DNA of 64,000 nucleotides from Streptomyces phaeolivaceus. Its GTDB lineage: Bacteria > Actinomycetota > Actinomycetes > Streptomycetales > Streptomycetaceae. The notes under the pieces were generated by a model. That model saw only the letters and a program-made list of their open reading frames with translations. It was not told the DNA's origin and ran no database searches. The stretch lies in the NCBI RefSeq assembly GCF_009184865.1, contig NZ_CP045096.1:8928001-8992000 (forward strand), written 5' to 3'. Made by a program: the position numbers and the translations under genes. Positions 7,693 to 14,772 of the stretch are shown one piece after another (position 1 is the first letter of the stretch; every line of letters starts with the position of its first letter).

Positions 7693-8744
7693 CGAGGCTC
7701 ATCCCCTCGCCGGTCGTCGTGGACATCCGTCCCGGCGCGCTCGATGATCTGGCGACGATCCTGTCGGACCAGCGCATCGCGCCGTCGGGCCGGCTGGCCT
7801 TCGCGATCAGCGCCGGCTCCGGCAAGGCGCTGCAGGAGCGGTTCGCCCCCGCGTTCCCGGAAGCGGACTGGTTCTGTGACGCCGACGGCACCATCGACGG
7901 AGCGGTCCGGCTCGCCGACTCGATCAAGAAGGGCGGTCACTACGACGCCGTGGTCGGGCTCGGCGGCGGCAAGGTCATCGACTGCGCCAAGTACGCGGCG
8001 GCCCGGGTCGGCCTGCCGCTGGTCGCCGTCGCCACGAACCTCGCCAACGACGGTCTGTGCTCGCCGGTCGCCACCCTCGACAACGACGCGGGCCGCGGCT
8101 CCTACGGTGTGCCGAACCCGATCGGCATCGTCATCGACCTGGACGTCATCCGGGAGGCCCCGGTGCGCTTCGTGCGGGCCGGCATCGGCGATGTGATCTG
8201 CAAGATCTCCGCCGTGGCCGACTGGGAGCTGTCCAGCCGGGAGACCGGTGAGAAGGTCGACGGACTGGCCGCCGCCATGGCCCGCCAGGCCGCCGAGGCC
8301 GTCCTGCGCCACCCCGGCGGCGTCGGCGACGACGAGTTCCTGACCACGCTCTCCGAGTCCCTCGTGCTGTGCGGGATCTCCATGTCCGTGGCCGGCGACA
8401 GCCGTCCCGCCTCGGGCGCCTGCCACGAGATCAGCCACGCCTTCGACCTCAGCTTTCCCAAGCGCAACGCCCTGCACGGTGAACAGTGCGGTCTCGGCGG
8501 CGCGTTCGCCACGTTCCTGCGCGGCAACACCGAGGTCGCGGGCCAGATGGTCGAGGTCCTGCGCCACCACGGACTGCCCGTCCTCCCCGACGAGATCGGC
8601 TTCACCGTGGACGAGTTCGTCCAGGTCGTGGAGTTCGCCCCGCAGACCCGGCCGGGCCGCTACACCATCCTGGAACACCTCGAACTGAGCACCGAACAGA
8701 TCAAGGACGCCTACGCCGACTATGCCAAAGCCATCGGTAGCTGA
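7680..8744 (+). CDS. sn-glycerol-1-phosphate dehydrogenase-like enzyme (EgsA/AraM family)
   Basis: 354-residue member of the iron-containing alcohol dehydrogenase / dehydroquinate-synthase-like superfamily closest to glycerol-1-phosphate dehydrogenase. The NAD(P) loop is GLGGGKVIDCAKYAA. The metal site is built from the Asp in LANDGLCSP, the His in ASGACHEISHAFD, and the His in NALHGEQCGLG, the Asp-His-His set of the family. The predicted reaction is reduction of dihydroxyacetone phosphate to sn-glycerol-1-phosphate, the archaeal-type stereoisomer. No PcrB/GGGP synthase gene is nearby, unlike the Bacillus AraM context; the neighbours are cytidylyl- and CDP-alcohol transferases. GTG start at 7680 inside the end of the previous gene. 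Confidence 0.85.
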   Translation: MPVLTRLIPSPVVVDIRPGALDDLATILSDQRIAPSGRLAFAISAGSGKALQERFAPAFPEADWFCDADGTIDGAVRLADSIKKGGHYDAVVGLGGGKVIDCAKYAAARVGLPLVAVATNLANDGLCSPVATLDNDAGRGSYGVPNPIGIVIDLDVIREAPVRFVRAGIGDVICKISAVADWELSSRETGEKVDGLAAAMARQAAEAVLRHPGGVGDDEFLTTLSESLVLCGISMSVAGDSRPASGACHEISHAFDLSFPKRNALHGEQCGLGGAFATFLRGNTEVAGQMVEVLRHHGLPVLPDEIGFTVDEFVQVVEFAPQTRPGRYTILEHLELSTEQIKDAYADYAKAIGS

Positions 8745-9501
8745 ACTCCGCCCGGTCGTACACCCGCCGGGTGTGAAGGACCGGCGGAGCGGCGAGCACT
8801 GGGCCGGCCGGCTCTACATGCGCGAGATCTCCCTGCGCATCGACCGGCACCTGGTGAACACCCGGGTCACGCCCAACCAGCTGACCTACCTGATGACCGT
8901 GTTCGGCGTCCTCGCCGCCCCGGCCCTGCTGGTGCCGGGCATCACGGGCGCCGTCCTCGGTGTGCTGATGGTCCAGCTGTATCTGCTGTTCGACTGCGTC
9001 GACGGCGAGATCGCCCGCTGGCGCAAGCAGTACTCGATGGCCGGCATCTACGTCGACCGGGTCGGCGCCTACCTGTGCGACGCGGCCGTGCTCGTCGGCT
9101 TCGGCCTGCGCGCCGCCGATCTGTGGGGCACCGGCCGGATCGACTGGCTGTGGGCCTTCCTCGGCACCCTCGCCGCCCTCGGCGCCATCCTGATCAAGGC
9201 GGAGACGGACCTCGTCGGGGTCGCCCGGCACCAGCAGGGCAAGCCGCCGGTCCAGGAGTCGGCCTCCGAGCCGCGCACCTCCGGCATGGCGCTGGCCCGC
9301 AAGGCCGCCGCCGCCCTGAAGTTCCACCGGCTGATCCTCGGAGTCGAGGCCTCCCTGCTGATCCTGGTCCTCGCGATCGTGGACCAGGCCCGGGGCGACC
9401 TCTTCTTCTCCCGGCTCGGCGTCGCCGTACTCGCCGGGATCGCGCTGCTCCAGACCCTGCTGCACCTGGTCTCCATCCTCGCGTCCAGCAGGCTGAAGTG
9501 A
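8722..9501 (+). CDS. CDP-alcohol phosphatidyltransferase family protein, divergent active site
   Basis: 259-residue membrane protein of the CDP-alcohol phosphotransferase family, the second in this operon. The motif reads DCVDGEIAR, then eight residues, then GIYVDRVGAY. The first three Asp residues are present, but the fourth, normally the catalytic base, is Ala (GxxxDxxxA); the next Asp is four residues further on (LCD). It may use another base, act with the first enzyme, or be a substrate-specific subfamily. Several hydrophobic segments follow. The ATG at 8722 lies 23 bases inside the preceding gene, and its stop overlaps the glycosyltransferase start (GTGA), so translational coupling is likely. 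Confidence 0.85.
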   Translation: MPKPSVAELRPVVHPPGVKDRRSGEHWAGRLYMREISLRIDRHLVNTRVTPNQLTYLMTVFGVLAAPALLVPGITGAVLGVLMVQLYLLFDCVDGEIARWRKQYSMAGIYVDRVGAYLCDAAVLVGFGLRAADLWGTGRIDWLWAFLGTLAALGAILIKAETDLVGVARHQQGKPPVQESASEPRTSGMALARKAAAALKFHRLILGVEASLLILVLAIVDQARGDLFFSRLGVAVLAGIALLQTLLHLVSILASSRLK

Positions 9502-10382
9502 GCGGCGGCATGAAGGTCGGCGCGGTGATCATCACCATGGGCAACCGCCCCGACGAACTCCGCGCCCTCCTCGACTCGGTCGCCAAGCAGGAGGGCGACC
9601 GGGTCGAGGCGGTCGTCGTCGGCAACGGCTCGCCCGTCCCGGACGTCCCCGAGGGCGTACGGACGGTCGAGCTGCCCGAGAACCTCGGCATCCCCGGCGG
9701 TCGCAACATAGGCATCGAGGCGTTCGGACCCAGTGGCCGGGACGTCGACGTCCTGCTCTTCCTCGACGACGACGGTCTGCTCGCCCACCACGACACCGCC
9801 GAACTCTGCCGTCAGGCATTCGACGCCGACCCGGAACTCGGCATCGTCAGCTTCCGTATCGCCGACCCGGAGAGCGGTCGGACCCAGCGGCGCCATGTGC
9901 CCCGGCTGCGGGCCGCCGACCCGATGCGCTCCTCCCGGGTCACCACCTTCCTCGGCGGCGCCAACGCCGTACGCACCCAGGTCTTCGCCGAAGTCGGCGG
10001 TCTGCCCGACGAGTTCTTCTACGCGCACGAGGAGACCGACCTCGCCTGGCGGGCTCTCGACGCGGGCTGGATGATCGACTACCGGTCCGACATGGTGCTG
10101 TACCACCCCACGACCGCGCCCTCCCGGCACGCGGTCTACCACCGCATGGTCGCCCGCAACCGCGTCTGGCTCGCGCGCCGCAACCTCCCGGCCCCCCTCG
10201 TCCCGGTCTATCTGGGCGTCTGGCTGCTGCTGACGTTGCTGCGCAAACCCTCCCGCCCCGCCCTGCGGGCCTGGCTGGGCGGCTTCAAGGAGGGCTGGAC
10301 CAGCCCCTGCGGCCCCCGTCGGCCCATGAAGTGGCGTACGGTGTGGCGGCTGACCAGACTGGGCCGGCCTCCCGTCATCTGA
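9498..10382 (+). CDS. Family 2 glycosyltransferase
   Basis: 294-residue inverting GT-A glycosyltransferase. It starts with VGAVIITMGNRPDELRALL, has the nucleotide-sugar metal motif LFLDDDGLL (DxD-like), an acceptor region GGANAVRT, and the catalytic EETDLAWRALDAG (ExDL/W). The C-terminal part has one hydrophobic stretch (VYLGVWLLLTLL), so it is probably membrane-associated. The start is the GTG at 9498 (MSGGMKVG), which forms a GTGA overlap with the previous stop; an ATG four codons later is an alternative. Its place between the CDP-alcohol enzymes and the exporter suggests it decorates or starts the exported polymer. Confidence 0.88.
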   Translation: MSGGMKVGAVIITMGNRPDELRALLDSVAKQEGDRVEAVVVGNGSPVPDVPEGVRTVELPENLGIPGGRNIGIEAFGPSGRDVDVLLFLDDDGLLAHHDTAELCRQAFDADPELGIVSFRIADPESGRTQRRHVPRLRAADPMRSSRVTTFLGGANAVRTQVFAEVGGLPDEFFYAHEETDLAWRALDAGWMIDYRSDMVLYHPTTAPSRHAVYHRMVARNRVWLARRNLPAPLVPVYLGVWLLLTLLRKPSRPALRAWLGGFKEGWTSPCGPRRPMKWRTVWRLTRLGRPPVI

Positions 10383-10477
10383 CAAGCTCGAAATCTGAGA
10401 GCATTCGGCCGTACCCGGTCCAGGTTTCCGCCTCGGCCCGACCAGGCTGCGCACTTTGAGGACGAAAGTTTCCATTT

Positions 10478-11407
10478 GTGAGTGAGACAACGCATGACGG
10501 CAGGGTTGTGGTGAGCGACCGTCCGTCGCCCGACGACGGGCTCTCCGCGACGGAACTGGCCGCCAAGTACGGGCTCGCCGTGAGCGGCGCCCGGCCCGGA
10601 CTGGCCGAGTACGTCCGCCAGATGTGGGGGCGGCGGCACTTCATCCTCGCCTTCTCCCAGGCGAAGCTCACCGCGCAGTACAGCCAGGCCAAGCTCGGCC
10701 AGCTGTGGCAGGTGGCCACCCCGCTGCTCAACGCGCTGGTGTACTTCCTGATCTTCGGTCTGATCCTGGGCGCCGACCGCGGCATGCCCCGCGAGGTCTA
10801 CATCCCGTTCCTGGTCACGGGTGTGTTCGTGTTCACCTTCACCCAGAGCTCGGTGATGGCGGGCGTCCGCGCGATCTCCGGCAACCTCGGCCTGGTGCGC
10901 GCGCTGCACTTCCCGCGCGCCTCGCTGCCGATCTCCTTCGCGCTCCAGCAGCTCCAGCAACTGCTGTTCTCGATGATCGTGCTGTTCTGTGTGGCGGTCG
11001 GCTTCGGCAGCTACCCGAAGCTGTCCTGGCTGTTGATCGTCCCCGTGCTGGTGCTGCAGTTCCTCTTCAACACCGGCCTCGCGCTGATCATGGCCCGCAT
11101 GGGTTCCAAGACCCCGGACCTCGCGCAGCTGATGCCGTTCGTGATGCGGACCTGGATGTACGCCTCCGGCGTCATGTTCTCCATCCCGGTGATGCTGGAG
11201 GACCACCCCAAGTGGATCGCCAGCGTCCTCCAGTGGAACCCGGCCGCGATCTACATGGACCTGATGCGCTTCGCGCTGATCGACGGCTACGGCCGGGAGA
11301 ACCTGCCCCCGCACGTATGGGCGGTCGCCGGCGGCTGGGCCCTGCTGATCGCGCTCGGCGGCTTCGTGTACTTCTGGAAGGCGGAGGAGAGGTACGGCCG
11401 TGGCTGA
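10478..11407 (+). CDS. ABC-2 type exporter permease (TagG/Wzm-like)
   Basis: 309-residue polytopic permease with a cytoplasmic N-terminus (about 55 residues), an amphipathic segment HFILAFSQAKLTAQYSQAKLG typical of TagG/Wzm/RfbA permeases, and six hydrophobic spans. The motif LGQLWQVATPLLNALVYF is the hallmark of polysaccharide and teichoic-acid exporters. With the ATPase overlapping its end by 8 bases it forms a transporter moving a lipid-linked glycopolymer across the membrane. The 95-base gap after the glycosyltransferase has no gene. GTG start at 10478. Confidence 0.9.
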   Translation: MSETTHDGRVVVSDRPSPDDGLSATELAAKYGLAVSGARPGLAEYVRQMWGRRHFILAFSQAKLTAQYSQAKLGQLWQVATPLLNALVYFLIFGLILGADRGMPREVYIPFLVTGVFVFTFTQSSVMAGVRAISGNLGLVRALHFPRASLPISFALQQLQQLLFSMIVLFCVAVGFGSYPKLSWLLIVPVLVLQFLFNTGLALIMARMGSKTPDLAQLMPFVMRTWMYASGVMFSIPVMLEDHPKWIASVLQWNPAAIYMDLMRFALIDGYGRENLPPHVWAVAGGWALLIALGGFVYFWKAEERYGRG

Positions 11408-12167
11408 GTCACTCATCCCCACCGTCATCGCGGACGAGTTGCACATCGTCTACCGCGTCAACGGCGCCAAGACCGGCAAGGGCAGCGCCACCGCCGCCCT
11501 CAGCCGTATCGTCAAGCGCGGCGAGGAGCGCGGGGTGCGCAAGGTGCACGCCGTCAAGGGCGTCTCCTTCATCGCCTACCGCGGCGAGGCCATCGGCCTG
11601 ATCGGCTCCAACGGTTCCGGCAAGTCCACCCTGCTGCGCGCCATCGCCGGTCTGCTCCCGGCGGAGCAGGGCAAGGTCTTCACCGACGGCCAGCCCTCGC
11701 TGCTCGGTGTCAACGCGGCCCTGATGAACGACCTCACGGGCGAGCGGAACGTCATATTGGGCGGGCTCGCGATGGGCATGTCCCGCGAGCAGATCAGGGA
11801 GCGCTACCAGGGCATCGTCGACTTCTCCGGCATCAACGAGAAGGGCGACTTCATCACCCTGCCGATGCGCACCTACTCCTCCGGCATGGCGGCCCGCCTG
11901 CGCTTCTCCATCGCGGCGGCCAAGGACCATGACGTGCTGATGATCGACGAGGCCCTCGCCACCGGTGACCGCTCCTTCCAGAAGCGCTCCGAGGCCCGCA
12001 TCCGCGAGCTGCGCAAGGAGGCCGGCACGGTCTTCCTGGTCAGCCACAACAACAAGTCCATCCGCGACACCTGCGACCGCGTCCTGTGGCTGGAACGCGG
12101 CGAACTGCGCATGGACGGCCCGACGGACGAGGTCCTGAAGGAATACGAGAAGTTCACGGGGAAGTAG
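11400..12167 (+). CDS. ABC exporter ATPase (TagH/Wzt-like)
   Basis: 255-residue nucleotide-binding subunit partnering the permease just upstream. Walker A is GSNGSGKST, the Q-loop region LLGVNAALMNDLTGERNVILG is characteristic of the teichoic-acid/O-antigen (TagH/Wzt) branch, the signature is YSSGM, Walker B is VLMIDEAL and the switch His is in VSHNN. It ends right after the ABC domain (EYEKFTGK), so it lacks the C-terminal carbohydrate-binding domain of Wzt proteins that read a chain-end modification; the exported chain is therefore probably not sensed that way. The final G of its TAG stop is also the first base of a MITE-like element. Confidence 0.92.
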   Translation: MAESLIPTVIADELHIVYRVNGAKTGKGSATAALSRIVKRGEERGVRKVHAVKGVSFIAYRGEAIGLIGSNGSGKSTLLRAIAGLLPAEQGKVFTDGQPSLLGVNAALMNDLTGERNVILGGLAMGMSREQIRERYQGIVDFSGINEKGDFITLPMRTYSSGMAARLRFSIAAAKDHDVLMIDEALATGDRSFQKRSEARIRELRKEAGTVFLVSHNNKSIRDTCDRVLWLERGELRMDGPTDEVLKEYEKFTGK

Positions 12168-12350
12168 GGCCTGTCTTCGGAGCAGGCCGACTTCCGGTGG
12201 CGGCGTGCAGTTGCTTCCGGTGAGCGGGGTTTGGTGCGTGCGGCTGCAAGGCGGAGGAGGGAGTCGACGCGGAGCGTCGGCGACCGACGACAACGCGGCA
12301 GAGGCGCGTGCCAAACCCCGCGGCCCAGGGCTGATCCGAAAGACAGGCCC
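12167..12350. repeat. MITE-like inverted-repeat element, family B copy 1
   Basis: About 184 bp ending in imperfect terminal inverted repeats: GGGCCTGTCTTCGGAGCAG at the left and the complement of GGGCCTGTCTTTCGGATCAG at the right. It matches the element at 26668-26930 over most of its length, sharing GGTGAGCGGGG, TGGTGCGTGCGG and CCCCGCGGCCCAGG. There is no coding capacity. It begins on the stop codon of the exporter ATPase gene (TAGGGCC). Confidence 0.8.
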
Positions 12351-12366
12351 TGGCCCGAAATCACCC

Positions 12367-12397
12367 GGGCCCCGCCGGAACTGTTCCGGCGGGGCCC
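12367..12397. terminator. GC-rich terminator after the exporter operon
   Basis: GGGCCCCGCCGGAA (12367-12380) pairs perfectly with TTCCGGCGGGGCCC (12384-12397) around a CTG loop, a very stable 14-bp stem. It lies just beyond the family B element and before the hopanoid promoter region, so it should separate the glycopolymer and hopanoid transcripts. There is no U-tract. Confidence 0.75.
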
Positions 12398-12720
12398 GGC
12401 GTCTGCAAGCGGTACCGGGGCCGGTGTTCGCGAGAGGGCGGAGACCGGTGTCCGCAAAGGGAACGCCAACTCCGGCAAGGACTGTGTCAACTCCGGCCAC
12501 CCATAGGAATCTTGGGGGCAATCGGTGCGTTCTTGTGATGTGCAGGACACCCGGACGGAGCATGGTGCGTTGTACAACGTAAGCTGTACCGGTGCCGAAT
12601 CGCGGCAAGTGGGTCCATAATGCGCGACACCCGGCATCAGCCGCAGACGCCGCCCACTGGGCGGCGTGTCCGAAATAGTGCGTATTGGGTCGGCAGTGTA
12701 GAACGGGAGATGTGACGGCC
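12398..12720 (+). promoter_or_regulatory. Upstream region of the hopanoid operon
   Basis: 323 bases without a gene. It holds a perfect 12-bp palindrome CGTTGTACAACG (12568-12579), the size of a dimeric repressor half-site pair. It also holds a CATAAT hexamer (12616-12621) that could be a -10 box, and a hairpin ACGCCGCCC-ACT-GGGCGGCGT (12647-12667) that would lie in the leader. The promoter is expected here because this is the first gap upstream of the cluster. None of these assignments is proven. Confidence 0.45.
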
Positions 12721-12786
12721 ATGGCTACGGAGACTCCCCAGCTCAAGCACGTTTCTGCCGTTCCCGTGCCGGGTGACGAGCGGTGA
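12721..12786 (+). CDS. Possible 21-residue leader ORF before hpnC
   Basis: ATG at 12721 opens a 21-codon frame (MATETPQLKHVSAVPVPGDE, then R) whose TGA overlaps the GTG start of hpnC as GTGA. A GGGAG purine run lies about 11 bases upstream of the ATG. The size, ribosome-binding site and overlapping stop/start would couple translation of hpnC to this ORF. The peptide resembles nothing I know, so it may be a coupling device rather than a functional protein, or chance. Confidence 0.35.
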   Translation: MATETPQLKHVSAVPVPGDER

Positions 12787-13685
12787 CCGAAACCGGGACG
12801 GCGCGCACCGGGAACCCGGAGCGCGACACCCTCGACAAGGCCGGGGCCGAGAACTTTCCCGTTGCCCCGTTCTTCCTGCCCAGGGCCTGGCGCGACGATC
12901 TCCTGGCCGTCTACGGCTTCGCCCGCCTCGTCGACGACATCGGCGACGGCGACCTCGCCCCCGGCGGCGCCGACGCCCGCCTCCTGGGCGTCTCCCCGCA
13001 GGACGCCGACGACCGGCTCCTCCTCCTCGACGCCTTCGAGGCCGACCTCGGCAGGGTCTTCGACGGCGCCCCGAACCACCCCCTGCTGCGCCGCCTCCAG
13101 CACACCGTCCGCCGCCGCTCCCTCACCCCCGAGCCGTTCCTCGCCCTGATCGCCGCCAACCGCCAGGACCAGCTGGTCAAGCGGTACGAGACCTATGACG
13201 ACCTGCTCGCCTACTGCGCGCTGTCCGCCAACCCGGTCGGACATCTGGTCCTCGCCGTCACCGGCGCCACCACCCCCGAGCGGATCCGGCACTCCGACGC
13301 GATCTGCACCGCGCTGCAGATCGTCGAGCACCTCCAGGACGTCACCGAGGACCTGGGCCGCGACCGGATCTATCTGCCCGCCGCGGACATGAAGCGCTTC
13401 CACGTCCAGGAGGCGGATCTCGCCGCGCCCAGCGCGGGTGCGTCGGTGCGCGCGCTGATCGCGTACGAGACGGAACGTGCCCGAAACCTCCTGAATGACG
13501 GCACCCCGCTCGTGGGTAGCGTCCACGGCAGGCTGAGGCTGCTCCTCGCGGGATTCGTGGCGGGTGGAAGGGCGGCCGTCCACGCGATCACCGCCGCCGA
13601 ATTCGACGTACTTCCCGGCCCGCCCAAGCCCGGCAAGCTCCGGCTGCTGCGCGAGGTGGGCGCGACCCTGCGAGGAGAGGGGTGA
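12783..13685 (+). CDS. hpnC: Squalene synthase HpnC (hydroxysqualene synthase)
   Basis: 300-residue all-alpha prenyltransferase of the squalene/phytoene synthase superfamily. In the bacterial HpnCDE route this enzyme converts presqualene diphosphate to hydroxysqualene. The first Asp-rich motif is RLVDDIGDGD and the second is EHLQDVTEDLGRDRIYLP, both coordinating Mg-diphosphate. The N-terminus NFPVAPFFLPRAWRDDLLAVYGFAR is typical of HpnC. First enzyme of the hopanoid operon; the stop overlaps hpnD (GTGA). GTG start at 12783. Confidence 0.93.
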   Translation: MTETGTARTGNPERDTLDKAGAENFPVAPFFLPRAWRDDLLAVYGFARLVDDIGDGDLAPGGADARLLGVSPQDADDRLLLLDAFEADLGRVFDGAPNHPLLRRLQHTVRRRSLTPEPFLALIAANRQDQLVKRYETYDDLLAYCALSANPVGHLVLAVTGATTPERIRHSDAICTALQIVEHLQDVTEDLGRDRIYLPAADMKRFHVQEADLAAPSAGASVRALIAYETERARNLLNDGTPLVGSVHGRLRLLLAGFVAGGRAAVHAITAAEFDVLPGPPKPGKLRLLREVGATLRGEG

Positions 13686-14632
13686 TCCAGGCCGTGGAGT
13701 CGGAACCACACGCGTCCGCGCCGGTACTCGCCGCCTACAGCTACTGCGAGGCCGTCACCGGACAGCAGGCCCGTAACTTCGCCTACGGCATCAGACTGCT
13801 GCCGACGCCCAAGCGCCGTGCGATGTCCGCGCTGTACGCCTTCTCCCGGCGCGTCGACGACATCGGTGACGGCGCGCTCGCGGTCGACATCAAGGCGGCC
13901 CGGCTGGAGGAGACCAGAGCGCTGCTCACCCGGGTCCGGGACCGCTCCGTCGACGAGGACGACACCGACCCCGTCGCCGTGGCCCTCGCCCACGCGGCGA
14001 CCGCGTTCCCGATCCCGCTCGACGCCCTCGACGAACTCATCGACGGCGTCCTCATGGACGTACGCGGCGAGCACTACGAGACCTGGGACGACCTCAAGGT
14101 CTACTGCCGCTGTGTCGCCGGTGCCATCGGCCGGCTCTCCCTCGGCGTCTTCGGCACGGAACCCGGGGCGCGCGGCGCGGAACGCGCGCCGGAGTACGCC
14201 GACACCCTCGGGCTCGCGCTCCAACTGACCAACATCCTCAGGGACGTTCGGGAGGACGCCGGGGGCGGGCGGGTCTATCTGCCCGCCGACGACCTCGCGA
14301 AATTCGGCTGCTCGGCGGGGTTCGCCGGGCCGCTCCCGCCCGCCGACTCCGACTTCGCGGGTCTGGTGCACTTCGAGGTGCGCCGGGCCCGCGCCCTCTT
14401 CGCCGAGGGCTACGGACTGCTGCCGATGCTCGACCGCCGCAGCGGCGCCTGTGTCGCCGCGATGGCCGGCATCTACCGGCGCCTCCTCGACCGTATCGAG
14501 CGCGAGCCGGAGGCCGTGCTGCGCGGCCGGGTCTCGCTGCCCGGCCGTGAGAAGGCGTACGTCGCCGTACGCGGTCTCTCCGGTCTGGACGCCCGCCATG
14601 TGTCGCGCCGCACCGTCAGGAGGCGCGTCTGA
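13682..14632 (+). CDS. hpnD: Presqualene diphosphate synthase HpnD
   Basis: 316-residue paralogue of HpnC that condenses two farnesyl diphosphates into presqualene diphosphate. Motifs: YCEAVTGQQARNFAYGIRLLP at the N-terminus, YAFSRRVDDIGDG (first Asp-rich motif) and LQLTNILRDVREDAGGGRVYLP (second motif, closer to the phytoene/squalene synthase consensus than in HpnC). GTG start overlaps the hpnC stop; a second in-frame GTG five codons later could be used instead. The stop overlaps the next small ORF as TGATG. Confidence 0.93.
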   Translation: MIQAVESEPHASAPVLAAYSYCEAVTGQQARNFAYGIRLLPTPKRRAMSALYAFSRRVDDIGDGALAVDIKAARLEETRALLTRVRDRSVDEDDTDPVAVALAHAATAFPIPLDALDELIDGVLMDVRGEHYETWDDLKVYCRCVAGAIGRLSLGVFGTEPGARGAERAPEYADTLGLALQLTNILRDVREDAGGGRVYLPADDLAKFGCSAGFAGPLPPADSDFAGLVHFEVRRARALFAEGYGLLPMLDRRSGACVAAMAGIYRRLLDRIEREPEAVLRGRVSLPGREKAYVAVRGLSGLDARHVSRRTVRRRV

Positions 14633-14772
14633 TGGACAATCCGGTCCAAGGTGAATCCATCGGGGAAAAGTGGTACGCAACCCTCCGCAACGTGCGGGCG
14701 TCCCTGACTTCAACGGTCCGCCGCGAACCGCTCCGGCACCCCGGCGGACCGGCAGGGGAGGGTGCACGATGA
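14632..14772 (+). CDS. 46-residue conserved small ORF between hpnD and hpnE
   Basis: Frame MDNPVQGESIGEKWYATLRN..., 46 residues, rich in basic residues and Gly/Pro at the C-terminus, with no membrane segment or Cys. Its ATG overlaps the hpnD stop (TGATG) and its TGA overlaps the hpnE start (ATGA), so it is locked into the operon. The S. coelicolor cluster has a small unknown gene (SCO6761, from memory) in exactly this position, and I have a weak memory of a DUF6380 label for such proteins. Function unknown; it may only couple hpnD and hpnE translation or may assist the HpnCDE enzymes. Confidence 0.65.
   Translation: MDNPVQGESIGEKWYATLRNVRASLTSTVRREPLRHPGGPAGEGAR

Noticed and set aside
11409..13709. 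766-codon minus-strand frame across the exporter ATPase and hpnC
   Set aside because: Runs through a terminator, a repeat element and a promoter region; low-complexity composition and no ribosome-binding site.
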